DNA of 64,000 nucleotides. Origin: Nitrobacter sp051912485 (GTDB taxonomy: Bacteria > Pseudomonadota > Alphaproteobacteria > Rhizobiales > Xanthobacteraceae). The translations under genes were made by a program, and so were the position numbers. The notes below the pieces were generated by a model that did no database searches, was not told where the DNA came from, and saw nothing but the letters and a program-made list of their open reading frames with translations. Where the stretch lies: the NCBI RefSeq assembly GCF_051912485.1, contig NZ_CP196822.1:2728001-2792000 (forward strand), written 5' to 3'. This document shows positions 1-9,369 of this stretch, piece after piece (position 1 is the stretch's first letter; every line of letters starts with the position of its first letter).

Positions 1-200
1 CAAAGCCATGACAAATAAAACGAGTGAGCGGCCCGCGCCTCGAGGTCCTTCCAGGAAGCCTCAAGGTCCGCTACGTCCCGCAGCGTCTCCACGCTGACGT
101 CGAGGGCGGCATCCTGACCGATTGTGTTAATCGGCACCGCGCGTGGGGAGGTAGGCCGCAAATAATGGATCTTGGCGTCGGTCACCGATGTTGACGACAT
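1..200 (-). CDS. GNAT-type acetyltransferase (CelD/BcsL-like), N-terminal part
   Basis: An open frame with no stop runs from an ATG at 200 leftward off the window edge, giving 66 codons. The visible end (SWKDLEARAAHSFYLSWL) resembles the start of GNAT-fold proteins of the CelD/BcsL type found in polysaccharide clusters, where an aromatic-rich 'W..L...A....F.S..W' segment precedes the acyl-CoA-binding fold. The catalytic part is outside the window, so the family call rests on this segment and on the adjacent exopolysaccharide genes. A weak AAGG lies about 10 bases before the ATG. It is divergent from the flavoprotein gene at 747. Such proteins are thought to acylate sugars, but the substrate here is unknown. 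Confidence 0.55.
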   Translation of the reverse strand, partial: MSSTSVTDAKIHYLRPTSPRAVPINTIGQDAALDVSVETLRDVADLEASWKDLEARAAHSFYLSWL

Positions 201-746
201 CAATAAAATCCTTGCGATGAGCTGGCCCGCGACCAAGCTATCCGCGGGCTGTCGGCTACGACGGCCTGAAAGGTAACACCTTCTCGCGCAGGTATTGCCC
301 CGCTCCGATCAAGCTTCGGCTGAAATGAGCTAAAAGTGAAGGCGCTTAGAGGGAGTACCTCTCCGGTACCTTTTCATTCTGTACCCCGTTCGGAATCTTC
401 GGCGAGATTTTCAGCCTCACTCCTGATCACAGCGCAACCCGCAATCCAATGAGACCGACGATGTCTTCGCGGGCCGCAGTTCGCACCGTGTGCACCGGCT
501 TTGACGCCGCTGCTGCCATCAAAACTGATCGATGACACCGCCGCGAGTGGCACGGAACCCAGTGAAAATCACCCGAACGGCTACTCCAAAGGAGCTAATC
601 ACCTATCGCGCTTCCAATGCCGCGCCGCATCCGAGATGCTCTATGCGCAGACGGACAAACACCTTGAGGCATTTCGGCCATCCGAAACAAGGGCATTTGC
701 TCTCTAGGCATTTTTATCTGCATGCGGAGGTTGCGGGAGTTTGTGT
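201..746. promoter_or_regulatory. divergent intergenic region, no gene seen
   Basis: This 546-bp gap lies between the leftward GNAT-type gene and the rightward polysaccharide operon, so both promoters should be here. Short open frames between 501 and 760 have no ribosome-binding site or recognisable protein character and are not called. A GGGAG ends 7 bases before the ATG at 747. Confidence 0.4.
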
Positions 747-2006
747 ATGGCAAGATTAGGCAACTCCGTCGATGTAGCGATCATTGGAGCCGGGCCTTAC
801 GGCTTGTCGCTGACGGCGCATCTGACCGCGCGCGGTGTGGAACATCGGATTTTCGGGGAACCGATGGGCCCCTGGAAGAACAACATGCCGCCCGGCATGC
901 TGCTTAAATCCTATCCCTGGGCAACCAGTCTGTCCGATCCCGGGTCGGAATTCACGACTAGGAGCTTCTGCACCGAACGCGCCTTGCCCTACCATGACGA
1001 GCTGATGCCGCTGCCTCTCAACCGGTTTGTCGAGTACGGCGAAACCTTCCAAACACGTTATGCGCCAAACGTAGAGCGTAAGACGCTGATGACGCTGGAG
1101 CCCGGCCCGACAGGCTTTCGCGCAAGTTTCAGCGACGGCGAAACGATCAACGCGCGCCGCGTGGTGGTAGCGGTCGGTCTATATCCCTTCAAACACCTGC
1201 CGCCGGGGACCGAGCATCTTCCCACCGATCTGTGCTCACATAGCGGCGAGTACGGCTCGATCGCGCCGCTGCGAGGCAAGAACGTGATTGTCGTCGGAGC
1301 CGGGTCATCCGCGACCGATCTGGCGGCGCTGCTCCATGAGCAGGAAATCTCGGTCTCACTTGTGACGCGGACACCGCATCTGAACTTCGCATGTCGGCCA
1401 CGTCCGCGCACCCTGTTCGAACGCATCGCAGCTCCGATGAGCGGCATCGGCAATGGCTGGACCATGGCAGTCTGCGCCAAGTATCCGCAATTGATCCGGC
1501 CGCTGAAGCAGGATCTGCGGGTCCGGCTCGCAAACTCCAAGGTGTATGGCCCCTTGAGCAGTGCGTTCATGAAGGACCGGGTGATCGGGAAAGTACCCCT
1601 GTTGCTCGGTCGCGCCCTCCATGGGATCGAGACGCGCAACGGCAAGGTTGTGCTCGACTTGGCAGCGGACGACGATAATTCACGGCAGTCGTTGCGGGCT
1701 GACCATGTCATCTTCGCGACCGGGTACAAGATCGACATTACCCGGCTCGGCTTCCTCGAGGAGAGGCTTGCACGCCGGATCCGCCGGATCGAGCAAGCAC
1801 CTCTGCTTTCAGCGCACTATGAGAGCTCGGTGCCCGGCCTGCATTTCATCGGCCCCGTCGCCGCGAACAGCTTCGGTCCGGTATGCCGGTTCGTATACGG
1901 AGCCTCCCACCCGGCCCAGCATCTCGCACGCTATCTGTCGGCAGTCCTGCCACGTGTCCGACCCACGACCAAGTTTCAAACTGTTGAAAGCACGGTGCTG
2001 TCATGA
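747..2006 (+). CDS. FAD/NAD(P)-binding oxidoreductase, N-hydroxylating monooxygenase-like
   Basis: A 419-residue flavoprotein. An FAD-binding GxGxxG (GAGPYG) lies near residue 15, a second dinucleotide-binding motif (VIVVGAGSSATD) near 173, and an FATGY motif near 325, an arrangement typical of flavin monooxygenases of the lysine/ornithine N-hydroxylase and FMO superfamily. The frame stays open upstream to a TTG at 741, but the ATG at 747 has a better-placed GGGAG. The next gene starts inside its stop codon (ATGA overlap at 2003), so it heads the exopolysaccharide operon. It may oxidise a sugar or lipid intermediate; no substrate can be read from the sequence. Family call is good, function is open. 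Confidence 0.8.
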   Translation: MARLGNSVDVAIIGAGPYGLSLTAHLTARGVEHRIFGEPMGPWKNNMPPGMLLKSYPWATSLSDPGSEFTTRSFCTERALPYHDELMPLPLNRFVEYGETFQTRYAPNVERKTLMTLEPGPTGFRASFSDGETINARRVVVAVGLYPFKHLPPGTEHLPTDLCSHSGEYGSIAPLRGKNVIVVGAGSSATDLAALLHEQEISVSLVTRTPHLNFACRPRPRTLFERIAAPMSGIGNGWTMAVCAKYPQLIRPLKQDLRVRLANSKVYGPLSSAFMKDRVIGKVPLLLGRALHGIETRNGKVVLDLAADDDNSRQSLRADHVIFATGYKIDITRLGFLEERLARRIRRIEQAPLLSAHYESSVPGLHFIGPVAANSFGPVCRFVYGASHPAQHLARYLSAVLPRVRPTTKFQTVESTVLS

Positions 2007-2800
2007 ACGCTCCCGTTCCGCGTATTCTTGCCCAAGTCGGCGCCATGCCGACACCCGTTCAGATGCCGATCAAGCTCCCGCCGGAGCGATCGCTGGCTTT
2101 GCCAAAAGTCAGCTTCGTTGTGCCGACGCTCAACGAAGCCAAGAACCTGCCCTGGCTTCTACCGCGTATTCCGGACTGGGCGCATGAAGTCATCATCGTC
2201 GATGGCCGCTCGACCGACGACACGGTCGCGGTCGCACGCCGCCTTCGCAAGGATGTGAAAATCGTCATGGAGCCGAAGCGCGGCAAGGGTGCCGCCCTGC
2301 AGGCGGGATTCAGTGCCGTAACGGGCGACATTATCGTGATGCTGGATGCTGATGGGTCCATGGAACCGGAGGAGGCAATCGTCTTCGTCGGCGTCCTGAT
2401 GTCCGGTGCGGATATGGTCAAAGGCTCGCGCTTCCTGCAAGGCGCAGGGACCGACGACATGTCGCTGTTCCGAATGCTCGGCAATTGGGGACTGACTTGG
2501 GCCGTGCGGCTGCTTTATGGCGGATCGTTCTCCGATCTCTGCTACGGCTATGTCGCGTTCTGGACCAAGCATGTCGAAACGCTTCACTGTGACTGCGATG
2601 GGTTCGAGATCGAAACGCTAATCAACGTCCGAGCTCTGAAAAACCGGCTCAAGATTGTCGAGGTGGCGAGCTTCGAGGCTCCACGCATCAGCGGTCTAAG
2701 CAATCTGCGCGCGATTCCGGACGGCTGGCGCGTTTTCAAAACAATCCTGCGCGAGAGAATTTTCTCGCCAGTCTCGCTGGTTTCATACGGATTCCCGTGA
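2003..2800 (+). CDS. glycosyltransferase family 2
   Basis: A 265-residue GT-A glycosyltransferase. The N-terminal nucleotide-binding strand reads SFVVPTLNEAKNL near residue 36, followed by EVIIVDGRSTDDT, and the metal-binding acidic motif MLDADGS lies near 113. This matches the dolichyl-phosphate-mannose synthase-like branch of GT2, which moves a sugar from a nucleotide donor to a lipid or sugar acceptor at the cytoplasmic membrane face. No C-terminal membrane helices are present. Its ATG overlaps the stop of the upstream flavoprotein gene by 4 bases, indicating translational coupling. Within this operon it is probably one of the enzymes building the repeat unit. Confidence 0.85.
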   Translation: MNAPVPRILAQVGAMPTPVQMPIKLPPERSLALPKVSFVVPTLNEAKNLPWLLPRIPDWAHEVIIVDGRSTDDTVAVARRLRKDVKIVMEPKRGKGAALQAGFSAVTGDIIVMLDADGSMEPEEAIVFVGVLMSGADMVKGSRFLQGAGTDDMSLFRMLGNWGLTWAVRLLYGGSFSDLCYGYVAFWTKHVETLHCDCDGFEIETLINVRALKNRLKIVEVASFEAPRISGLSNLRAIPDGWRVFKTILRERIFSPVSLVSYGFP

Positions 2801-2867
2801 ACCGCAACATCCGGCGGATTCTGCACGCTGCGATAGCGATGGTTACCGAGAAGGGATGGAAGGGCCA

Positions 2868-4022
2868 ATGCGCATCCTGATGGTTGCTGCTCGGTGCCAT
2901 CCCTTCATGGGCGGCATCGAAACTCACATCCAGGAGGTCGGCCCCCGCCTGGTGGCGCGCGGCCACACAGTTGATGTGCTCACCACCGATCCTTCGGGCG
3001 AGTGGCCGGCTGAAGAGACGGTGCGCGGCATGAACGTGCGGCGCGTGCCGGCATGGCCGAAGCATCGCGACCTATACGTGGCACCCGGCATTTTTGCCGC
3101 GATCAGCCGCGGGTCCTGGGACCTTGTCCATTTCCAGGGCTATGCCACTTTCGTGGTGCCCATCGGATTGCTGGCGACACTGCGCCGCAATCTTCCGTTC
3201 GTTCTGACCTTCCACAGTGGCGGACATTCCTCGCGGCTGCGGAACGCTGTGCGCGGCACTCAGCACGCGCTGCTGCGTCCTTTGGTATCCAGAGCCGCGC
3301 GGCTGATTGGCGTCTCCGAATTCGAAGCCGATTTCTTCAGTGCCAGAATGGGCGTGCCCCGCGAGCGTTTCGCCGTCATTCCAAACGGCGCTGCCATGCC
3401 CACTCCCAGTTCGAATGTCACAGTCGATCCCAACCTGATTGTCTCGAGCGGCCGGTTGGAACGTTACAAGGGCCATCACCGGGCGATTGCGGCGATGCCC
3501 GATCTGATCCGCCGGGTGCCGGACGCGCGGCTGCATATCGCCGGCGCGGGTCCTTACGAAAGAGCGTTGCGCACCCTTGTGGAATCCCTCGGCCTCGAGA
3601 AGCGTGTCACCATCGCGGCCGTCCCTGCATCCGAGCGGCAGAAACTGGCGGACCTTCTGGCGAGCGCCGGACTGTTCGTGCTGTTCAGCGACTACGAGGC
3701 CCATCCCGTCGCTGTCATGGAAGCTCTGTCACTTCGCCGGCCAGTGCTCGTCAGCGACACCTCCGGATTGGGAGAGTTGGCCACCAAGGGCCTGTGCCGG
3801 GCGATCCCGCTCGACGCCGGTCCAAAGGAAATAGCGACCGCTATGGCCGATGAACTCGAGATCCGTCGACAGGTCCCGGATTTGGCGCTGCCGGACTGGG
3901 ATGACTGCGCGCAGGCGCTCAGCAAAGTCTACGACGATGTGTTCAACAGCCGACTTATGGGCCGCGCTGCGCCGCAAGGCATACCGCGGCAGCTTTCCGA
4001 GACGGGGACCCAATGCCCCTGA
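2868..4022 (+). CDS. glycosyltransferase family 4
   Basis: A 384-residue GT-B enzyme. The N-terminal domain opens with MRILMVAARCHPFMGGIE, the glycine-rich acceptor-side loop of GT4. The C-terminal donor domain has SSGRLERYKG near residue 200 and an E-x7-E-type motif (EAHPVAVMEAL) near 279. The ATG at 2868 is preferred over the one at 2856 because GGAAGGG lies 5 bases upstream. The next gene starts 10 bases before this stop. It likely adds a sugar from a nucleotide donor to the lipid-linked exopolysaccharide precursor; donor and acceptor are not known. Confidence 0.85.
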   Translation: MRILMVAARCHPFMGGIETHIQEVGPRLVARGHTVDVLTTDPSGEWPAEETVRGMNVRRVPAWPKHRDLYVAPGIFAAISRGSWDLVHFQGYATFVVPIGLLATLRRNLPFVLTFHSGGHSSRLRNAVRGTQHALLRPLVSRAARLIGVSEFEADFFSARMGVPRERFAVIPNGAAMPTPSSNVTVDPNLIVSSGRLERYKGHHRAIAAMPDLIRRVPDARLHIAGAGPYERALRTLVESLGLEKRVTIAAVPASERQKLADLLASAGLFVLFSDYEAHPVAVMEALSLRRPVLVSDTSGLGELATKGLCRAIPLDAGPKEIATAMADELEIRRQVPDLALPDWDDCAQALSKVYDDVFNSRLMGRAAPQGIPRQLSETGTQCP

Positions 4023-5992
4023 GGCCGGCCCAATTCACCGCGGGACAGGACACCAAGCCGTTTCAAGCTTGGGTGCAACGTGTCTCCGGCCTAATCGGCC
4101 CCGACCTTCATGGCGACATCGTCGATGCGCGGCCACTGCCCGCAAACTTCGGATTGATCGCCGTCCTGTGTCTGGCGGCAGCGACCGCCTTGCTCCTGGT
4201 CGTGGAGGGGCATGGAGCCGGACGCCGCGGCGATGAGGCGATGGCCCTGCTGTTTTTCTGGTCCGGCGTCGTTGTCCTCGTTGTTCCGATCAGCCTTCGC
4301 ATCGCCTGGCCGCGGGTGGCCAGAGGCGAGCGCTTCTTCCTCCTGTTCCTGCTTGTCGAAGCCCTGTTCTACTACAAGGTCGTGCACTCCCCGACGAGCT
4401 TCGCCGGTCATGACGAGTTTCTGCACTGGATCGCAGCTGACGACCTTATGACGGCGCACCAGTTGTTCCTGTCCAACCCGCTTCTTCAGGTCGGGCCGTC
4501 ATATCTCGCCCTGGAAATCCTGACGACGGCGATCGCCAATCTGAGCGGACTATCGATTTTTGCAGCCGGAACATTGTTGCTGGTTGTCCTGAGGGGAACG
4601 TTCGTCGCCGCTCTTTTTCTGTTTTACGAAAGGCTCACCGGATCAGCGCGCATCGCGGCTATCGGTTGTCTGGTCTACATGGGCTGCTCGACCTTTGTCC
4701 TGTTCGAGGCGATGTTCTCCTACGAGAGCCTTGGCCTTGTCCTATGCGTGCTGATCTTTGCGGTCGAAGCCACATCGAGGGATCTCACAGGGACGCCGAG
4801 GCTGAGGGCCATCGGGCTGATGGTCCTGCTGCTGGCGTCACTTGCGGTCACGCATCACCTCTCGGCCGCCTATGCCGCCATCTATCTCGGAGCAGTCGCG
4901 ATCTTAGAGATCTTGCATCGGGGCGGCCTCACGCGGACCGAGGCAAGATACGCCGCCTTCATTGCGATCGTTACCATCGCCGTGCCACTCCTGTGGATGG
5001 AGGCCCGCGGCACTCATATCGCCAATTATCTCGGTCCGATCATCGAAGGCGGTATCAAAAACCTGCTCGGAATGTTCCATGGCTCCGCGCACCGATCGGT
5101 AACCACGACCTCGTCGGTGCCGTCCCAGCCGTTCGGCATGCGTCTGACGACCTTGCTCGCGATCCTGCTGACATCACTCGGACTGGCGACGGGATTCTTC
5201 CGGTCGCTGGCCTTGGCAGCGCCGCGTGACGGGCGGACCGGCTGGTTTGCGATCAGGGAGATTCTCAACCGACGCTGGCGCGACAGCCGCCTTGTGTTCC
5301 TCACTGTGTTGGCCTTCGGATTCCCGGTCTCGGTCGTCCTCCGGTTAAGCATCGGCGGCTGGGAAATCGGCAACCGCATGGGTACGCTGGCATTCTTTGG
5401 CGTCGGCTTGGTGGTCGCGGTGAGCATTGTTCACTACTGGCAGGGCCGTTCGCCGCAAGGGTGGCGCCGCAGTGCGCCGGCACTTGCCCTGGCAGTGATC
5501 GTTCTGGGCGGCGTTACGAGCGCTTCACTCAATCCGATCCGAGAACGTTACAAGGTCGGGGCCGACGATCAATCCATCGAATCCATGGGGATCGAAACGG
5601 CGCTCTGGACCAAGGCCTGGCTCGGCCCTGGCAACAGCTTCACTTCCGACCGCATCAATCGTCTGCTGCTCGCGGGTTACGGACGGCAGGACGCGAGACT
5701 CGCCGTTTCCCAAGGAGTCGATGCCGGGCGCGTTTTCAGAGCGGAGAAGCTGGACTCCGACGATTATTGGGCCCTCGCGAAGGGTGACATCGATTTCCTG
5801 CTGGTAGATCTGCGCCTGTCGACGGCTCTTCCGGTGCTCGGCTTCTACTTCGAGCCATGGGAGCCAAAAAGCGCGACGCCACTGTCGGCTGCCGCGCTGC
5901 TCAAATTCAATGGCGTCGACGGCATCACCCGCATCTACGACAACGGCTACATCGTCATCTACGATGTGAGGGGGTTGCATGGACGTTCCTAG
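4013..5992 (+). CDS. polytopic membrane protein of the exopolysaccharide operon, possible polymerase or lipid-linked glycosyltransferase
   Basis: A 659-residue protein with about a dozen hydrophobic segments between residues 45 and 520 and a soluble C-terminal tail of roughly 130 residues. There is no clear Wzy or GT39 signature that I can recognise. An acidic 'HDEFLHW' loop near residue 138 after the third or fourth helix recalls the periplasmic acidic loop of GT-C enzymes. It overlaps both neighbours (10 bases before, 14 after), so it is an integral part of the operon. Because the locus has a flippase and an export protein but no other polymerase candidate, a polymerase role is a reasonable inference, not an observation. 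Confidence 0.6.
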   Translation: MPLRPAQFTAGQDTKPFQAWVQRVSGLIGPDLHGDIVDARPLPANFGLIAVLCLAAATALLLVVEGHGAGRRGDEAMALLFFWSGVVVLVVPISLRIAWPRVARGERFFLLFLLVEALFYYKVVHSPTSFAGHDEFLHWIAADDLMTAHQLFLSNPLLQVGPSYLALEILTTAIANLSGLSIFAAGTLLLVVLRGTFVAALFLFYERLTGSARIAAIGCLVYMGCSTFVLFEAMFSYESLGLVLCVLIFAVEATSRDLTGTPRLRAIGLMVLLLASLAVTHHLSAAYAAIYLGAVAILEILHRGGLTRTEARYAAFIAIVTIAVPLLWMEARGTHIANYLGPIIEGGIKNLLGMFHGSAHRSVTTTSSVPSQPFGMRLTTLLAILLTSLGLATGFFRSLALAAPRDGRTGWFAIREILNRRWRDSRLVFLTVLAFGFPVSVVLRLSIGGWEIGNRMGTLAFFGVGLVVAVSIVHYWQGRSPQGWRRSAPALALAVIVLGGVTSASLNPIRERYKVGADDQSIESMGIETALWTKAWLGPGNSFTSDRINRLLLAGYGRQDARLAVSQGVDAGRVFRAEKLDSDDYWALAKGDIDFLLVDLRLSTALPVLGFYFEPWEPKSATPLSAAALLKFNGVDGITRIYDNGYIVIYDVRGLHGRS

Positions 5993-6737
5993 CCATCGGG
6001 ATCTTTCAGCAGCCTGCATATGGGCGACCGCCATGGTGGCGGCCGTGGTAACGACCGACAGCGTGCTGCTACGTGCCATCCTGAGCGTGCCCATGGTGCT
6101 CCTTGTTCCGGGCCATACGGTGCTGCGGGCCATCGGCGTGAAAACCACATCGCTGCCCGAGCACGTGGCCTACGCCGTCGGAGCAAGCCTCGCCGCCGCA
6201 ATCGCCGGCGGCTTTGCTCTGAACACCATAGGCTTCCTGACGCCGCTCGGCTGGGCGATCTGGCTTTTGGCCGTCACGATCGGCACGTCGCTGGTGACTG
6301 CTCGGCTCCGCGAGAATTACGATCTGCCACCATGGCCGCGGCCGACAGGCCTCCGGTTCCGGCACGGGGCTGCGTTCGCTCTGGCAGTACTGATCACCAC
6401 CGGAGCCTATGCGTTGGCCATCCGGGACGAATCGAACCAGCAGCAATTCAAGTACGTCGAACTCTGGATGCTGCCACCGGCCAATGCCGGCCCAGCCCGA
6501 CTCGCTGTCGGGGTTCGCAGCGCCGAGGCTCAAACTCAGCGGTTCGATCTTGAGATTACCCTCAACGGGCAACCGCTCGCCATTTTCCGTTCGCTCACCC
6601 TCACACCGGGTAACACCTGGACGCGGGAGATTCCGCTGCCCGTCGTGGCCACCACCCAGAAGGCCGAGGCCAGACTCTACCGACCGGAAGACAACCGCCT
6701 CTATCGCAGCGTTTCGGCGCTGGTGCCTGGCAGTTAA
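5979..6737 (+). CDS. membrane protein, DUF1616-like
   Basis: A 252-residue protein with about four transmembrane helices in the first 155 residues and a beta-rich soluble C-terminal half (LELWML-type strand start near 160, then alternating hydrophobics). The layout of helices followed by an extracytoplasmic domain resembles DUF1616 proteins, which often lie next to sugar polymerases. The start at 5979 lies inside the end of the 659-residue membrane protein gene and has GAGGGGG just upstream. The two membrane proteins may form one complex. Function is unknown; the DUF assignment is tentative. Confidence 0.55.
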   Translation: MDVPSHRDLSAACIWATAMVAAVVTTDSVLLRAILSVPMVLLVPGHTVLRAIGVKTTSLPEHVAYAVGASLAAAIAGGFALNTIGFLTPLGWAIWLLAVTIGTSLVTARLRENYDLPPWPRPTGLRFRHGAAFALAVLITTGAYALAIRDESNQQQFKYVELWMLPPANAGPARLAVGVRSAEAQTQRFDLEITLNGQPLAIFRSLTLTPGNTWTREIPLPVVATTQKAEARLYRPEDNRLYRSVSALVPGS

Positions 6738-6756
6738 AGGCAGAGGAGAACACCTC

Positions 6757-8034
6757 ATGCGCATCCTGCTGCTGTCTCAATTCTATCCTCCGGTAATCGG
6801 AGGGGAGGAGCGGCACGTTCGCAATCTCGGCGCCGCGCTGGCACAACGGGGACACGATGTGGTTATCGGGACCACGATGCATCCCGGATCGCCCGAAATC
6901 GAATCTGACGGCGCGATGCGCGTATATCGCCTGCGCGGCACGCTCCAGCGCCTGTCGGGGCTTCATGCCGATTCCGAACGACGGCACGCTCCGCCATTCC
7001 CGGATCCCGAACTGGTGCTGGCTTTGAAGCGGCTGGTCGCGCAAGAGAGCCCGGACATTGTCCACGCCCACAATTGGATCTACGCCTCCTTCCTTCCGGT
7101 GAAGCCGTTCAGCGGCGCGCCGCTGGTGGTCACGCTGCACGATTACGGCCTCGTCTGCGCCAAGAAGAACTTCATGCACCTGGGTGCACATCTATGCAGT
7201 GGCCCGACGCTGACGAAGTGCCTGTCCTGCGCGACGCGCCACTACGGTGCAGTGAAGGCAACCGTGACCACGTTGGGCAACATGGGGTCGAGCTTTGCAG
7301 CCCGCCGCATGGTGGATCGCTTCATTCCCGTGAGCCACGCAGTAGCACGTAACACCGGCCTTGCCGGGAGCGATACGCCTTATGAGGTCATCCCCAACTT
7401 CGTGCCCGACGATGTCAGTGTACCCGGTCCGGAAGATCCTCGGCTCGAGCAACTTCCCGCGGACGGCTTCATTCTGTTCGTGGGCGACATGATGCGCCTC
7501 AAGGGCGTCGACGTTCTGCTGAAGGCTTATGCAGGCCTGGAACGGGCCCCGCCGCTTATTCTGATTGGGCGCCGGGCTCCCGATACGCCGGCCGAATTTC
7601 CGCCGAACGTCCGTGCGCTCGGCACGTGGCCGCATTCCGCTATCATGCATGCATGGCGTCGCTCGCTGTTCGGCGTCCTGCCATCGGTTGGGCCGGAAGC
7701 CTGCGCGACAGTGATCATGGAGGCGATGGCGTGCGGTAAGGCTGTTGTCGCGACCAATATCGGCGGCATGCCCGACCTGGTCGACAGCGACGAAACAGGT
7801 CTTCTCGTGCCCGCCGGCGACGCGCAGGCTTTACGCCAGGCGATGCAACAGCTTCTCGATAACCGCACCTTGCTGGCCCACATGGGGAAGACAAGCCTTG
7901 CCAGGGTTGAGCGTCTCAAGGCCGGAGCCGTCGTGACCCGAATTGAGCAGGTCTACCGCGATGTCATGCGCCCGGCGGCCAGCCAAGCCTTGGCGCCGGC
8001 GCACCGATCTCAGGAGAACCACCGGTGCGGGTAA
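6757..8034 (+). CDS. glycosyltransferase family 4
   Basis: A 425-residue GT4 enzyme. MRILLLSQFYPPVIGGEERH opens the N-terminal domain, the donor-site region FVGDMMRLKGVDVLL lies near 247, and the E-x7-E motif is in GPEACATVIMEAMACGKAVV near 310. A cysteine cluster (CSGPTLTKCLSC) near residue 148 occurs in a subset of rhizobial GT4 proteins and could bind metal. The frame is open upstream to 6409, but the ATG at 6757 has GAGGAGAA 6 bases upstream and the family's normal beginning. The following flippase gene starts 10 bases before this stop. Confidence 0.85.
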   Translation: MRILLLSQFYPPVIGGEERHVRNLGAALAQRGHDVVIGTTMHPGSPEIESDGAMRVYRLRGTLQRLSGLHADSERRHAPPFPDPELVLALKRLVAQESPDIVHAHNWIYASFLPVKPFSGAPLVVTLHDYGLVCAKKNFMHLGAHLCSGPTLTKCLSCATRHYGAVKATVTTLGNMGSSFAARRMVDRFIPVSHAVARNTGLAGSDTPYEVIPNFVPDDVSVPGPEDPRLEQLPADGFILFVGDMMRLKGVDVLLKAYAGLERAPPLILIGRRAPDTPAEFPPNVRALGTWPHSAIMHAWRRSLFGVLPSVGPEACATVIMEAMACGKAVVATNIGGMPDLVDSDETGLLVPAGDAQALRQAMQQLLDNRTLLAHMGKTSLARVERLKAGAVVTRIEQVYRDVMRPAASQALAPAHRSQENHRCG

Positions 8035-9356
8035 TCAGCGACAGGACGGCTTTAATGCGCGTGCGCGGAGCGCTTCAGGACAGCGCGACGCTCGCCATAA
8101 ATTCCGGCGCTCTCGCGATTGGCACTGTCGCAACGGCCGGCCTTGGCTTTGTCTATTGGTGGGTGGCCGCCCGGCTATTTCCACCAGAAGCGATCGGCAA
8201 CGCATCCGCAATTCTGTCTATTATCGGCCTCGTGGCTCTGCTTGGAGAGGCAGGACTCGGAACCTTGTTGATTGGCGAGATTGTCCGACATCCGAAGAAG
8301 GCACCCTCCCTTGTCGCCGCAGCAGCATCGATCGGGGTCGCGATGGCCGTCGGGTTGGCGTTGGCGTTTGTTCTCGGGACGCACGTCGTCGGATCCACCA
8401 ACCTGATCGACGGGTGGTTCGCAGGTTTTGTGTTCGTGCTCGGCTGCGGTCTGACCGCGCTTACCATGGTTGTCGGTCAGGCGTTTGTCGGCAGCCTGAA
8501 CAGCACTGGCAGAATGATCCAGCAGGTGCTCTTCTCCGTATTCAAGCTGATGCTGATCGTCGTCGTCGCAGTCGTCAGCCAGACCTCCAGCACGGCCATC
8601 CTCGTCACCTGGGTCGCCGGTCTGCTAGCGTCTTGGATCGCGGTCGATCTCCTGACCAGAGGCGGCGCGCGGCGTCTCGTCGGGATCCCCGACTTTCGCC
8701 TGCTTCATACGTTCCGGCGTAAAGTGCTTGACCACTACGCGCTCGACGTCACCGTGCAGGCTCCCAGCATCATCGTCCCTTACCTCGTGCTGGTGCTCCT
8801 TTCGCCGGCCGCAACGGCGGCGTTCTCGGCGCTTTGGATGCTGGTCGCCACGGCCGCAGTGATCCCGGCAGTCCTGACCACGGTTCTGTTCCCGGTCGTC
8901 CGGGCGGGCCCGAACAAATCCCGACACCATTTTCTCGTGTCGCTCACGGCGTCGTTGCTGTTTTCGCTGGCCTGTGCCGTTTTCATCTTCGTTTATTCGC
9001 AGAATATCCTGGAGATCTTCAACCCGATCTACCGGGAGATCGCGGGATCAAGTCTACGCCTGCTCGGCTTCAGCCTGCTGGGATTGACGCTCAAATTCCA
9101 CGCCTGCGCGCTAGCGCGATTGAACGACGCGATGCGCAAGGCGTCACTTCCATTCGCGCTCGGCGGATTGCTGGAGCTGGGTTTTGTGGTCGCCGGAGCG
9201 AAACTAGGTGGGCTTGAAGGCCTGGTCATCGGCTGGACGACCGCGATCAGCATCGAGGGTATATGCGTCGGCCTCCTTTGGACCTTTGCGTCGAGCTTGG
9301 GCATTTCCACAAGTCCTTCGCCTGAATTCATCGCCCCGCCGCCGCTCCAGATTTAG
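8025..9356 (+). CDS. Wzx-like polysaccharide flippase (MOP superfamily)
   Basis: A 443-residue integral membrane protein with about 12 predicted helices and no large soluble domain. The opening SGALAIGTVATAGLGFVYWW and the following ARLFPPEAIGNASA match the first helices of O-antigen/polysaccharide flippases (MOP superfamily). These move the lipid-linked repeat unit across the cytoplasmic membrane. It starts with GTG at 8025, preceded by AGGAGAA and overlapping the GT4 gene by 10 bases. It supports a Wzx/Wzy-type assembly route for this locus together with the export protein on the opposite strand. Confidence 0.8.
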   Translation: MRVISDRTALMRVRGALQDSATLAINSGALAIGTVATAGLGFVYWWVAARLFPPEAIGNASAILSIIGLVALLGEAGLGTLLIGEIVRHPKKAPSLVAAAASIGVAMAVGLALAFVLGTHVVGSTNLIDGWFAGFVFVLGCGLTALTMVVGQAFVGSLNSTGRMIQQVLFSVFKLMLIVVVAVVSQTSSTAILVTWVAGLLASWIAVDLLTRGGARRLVGIPDFRLLHTFRRKVLDHYALDVTVQAPSIIVPYLVLVLLSPAATAAFSALWMLVATAAVIPAVLTTVLFPVVRAGPNKSRHHFLVSLTASLLFSLACAVFIFVYSQNILEIFNPIYREIAGSSLRLLGFSLLGLTLKFHACALARLNDAMRKASLPFALGGLLELGFVVAGAKLGGLEGLVIGWTTAISIEGICVGLLWTFASSLGISTSPSPEFIAPPPLQI

Positions 9357-9369
9357 GGAACCTACCGTC

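Noticed and set aside
501..907. Short open frames before the flavoprotein gene
   Set aside because: No ribosome-binding site, unusual composition, and overlap among themselves and with the real gene at 747.
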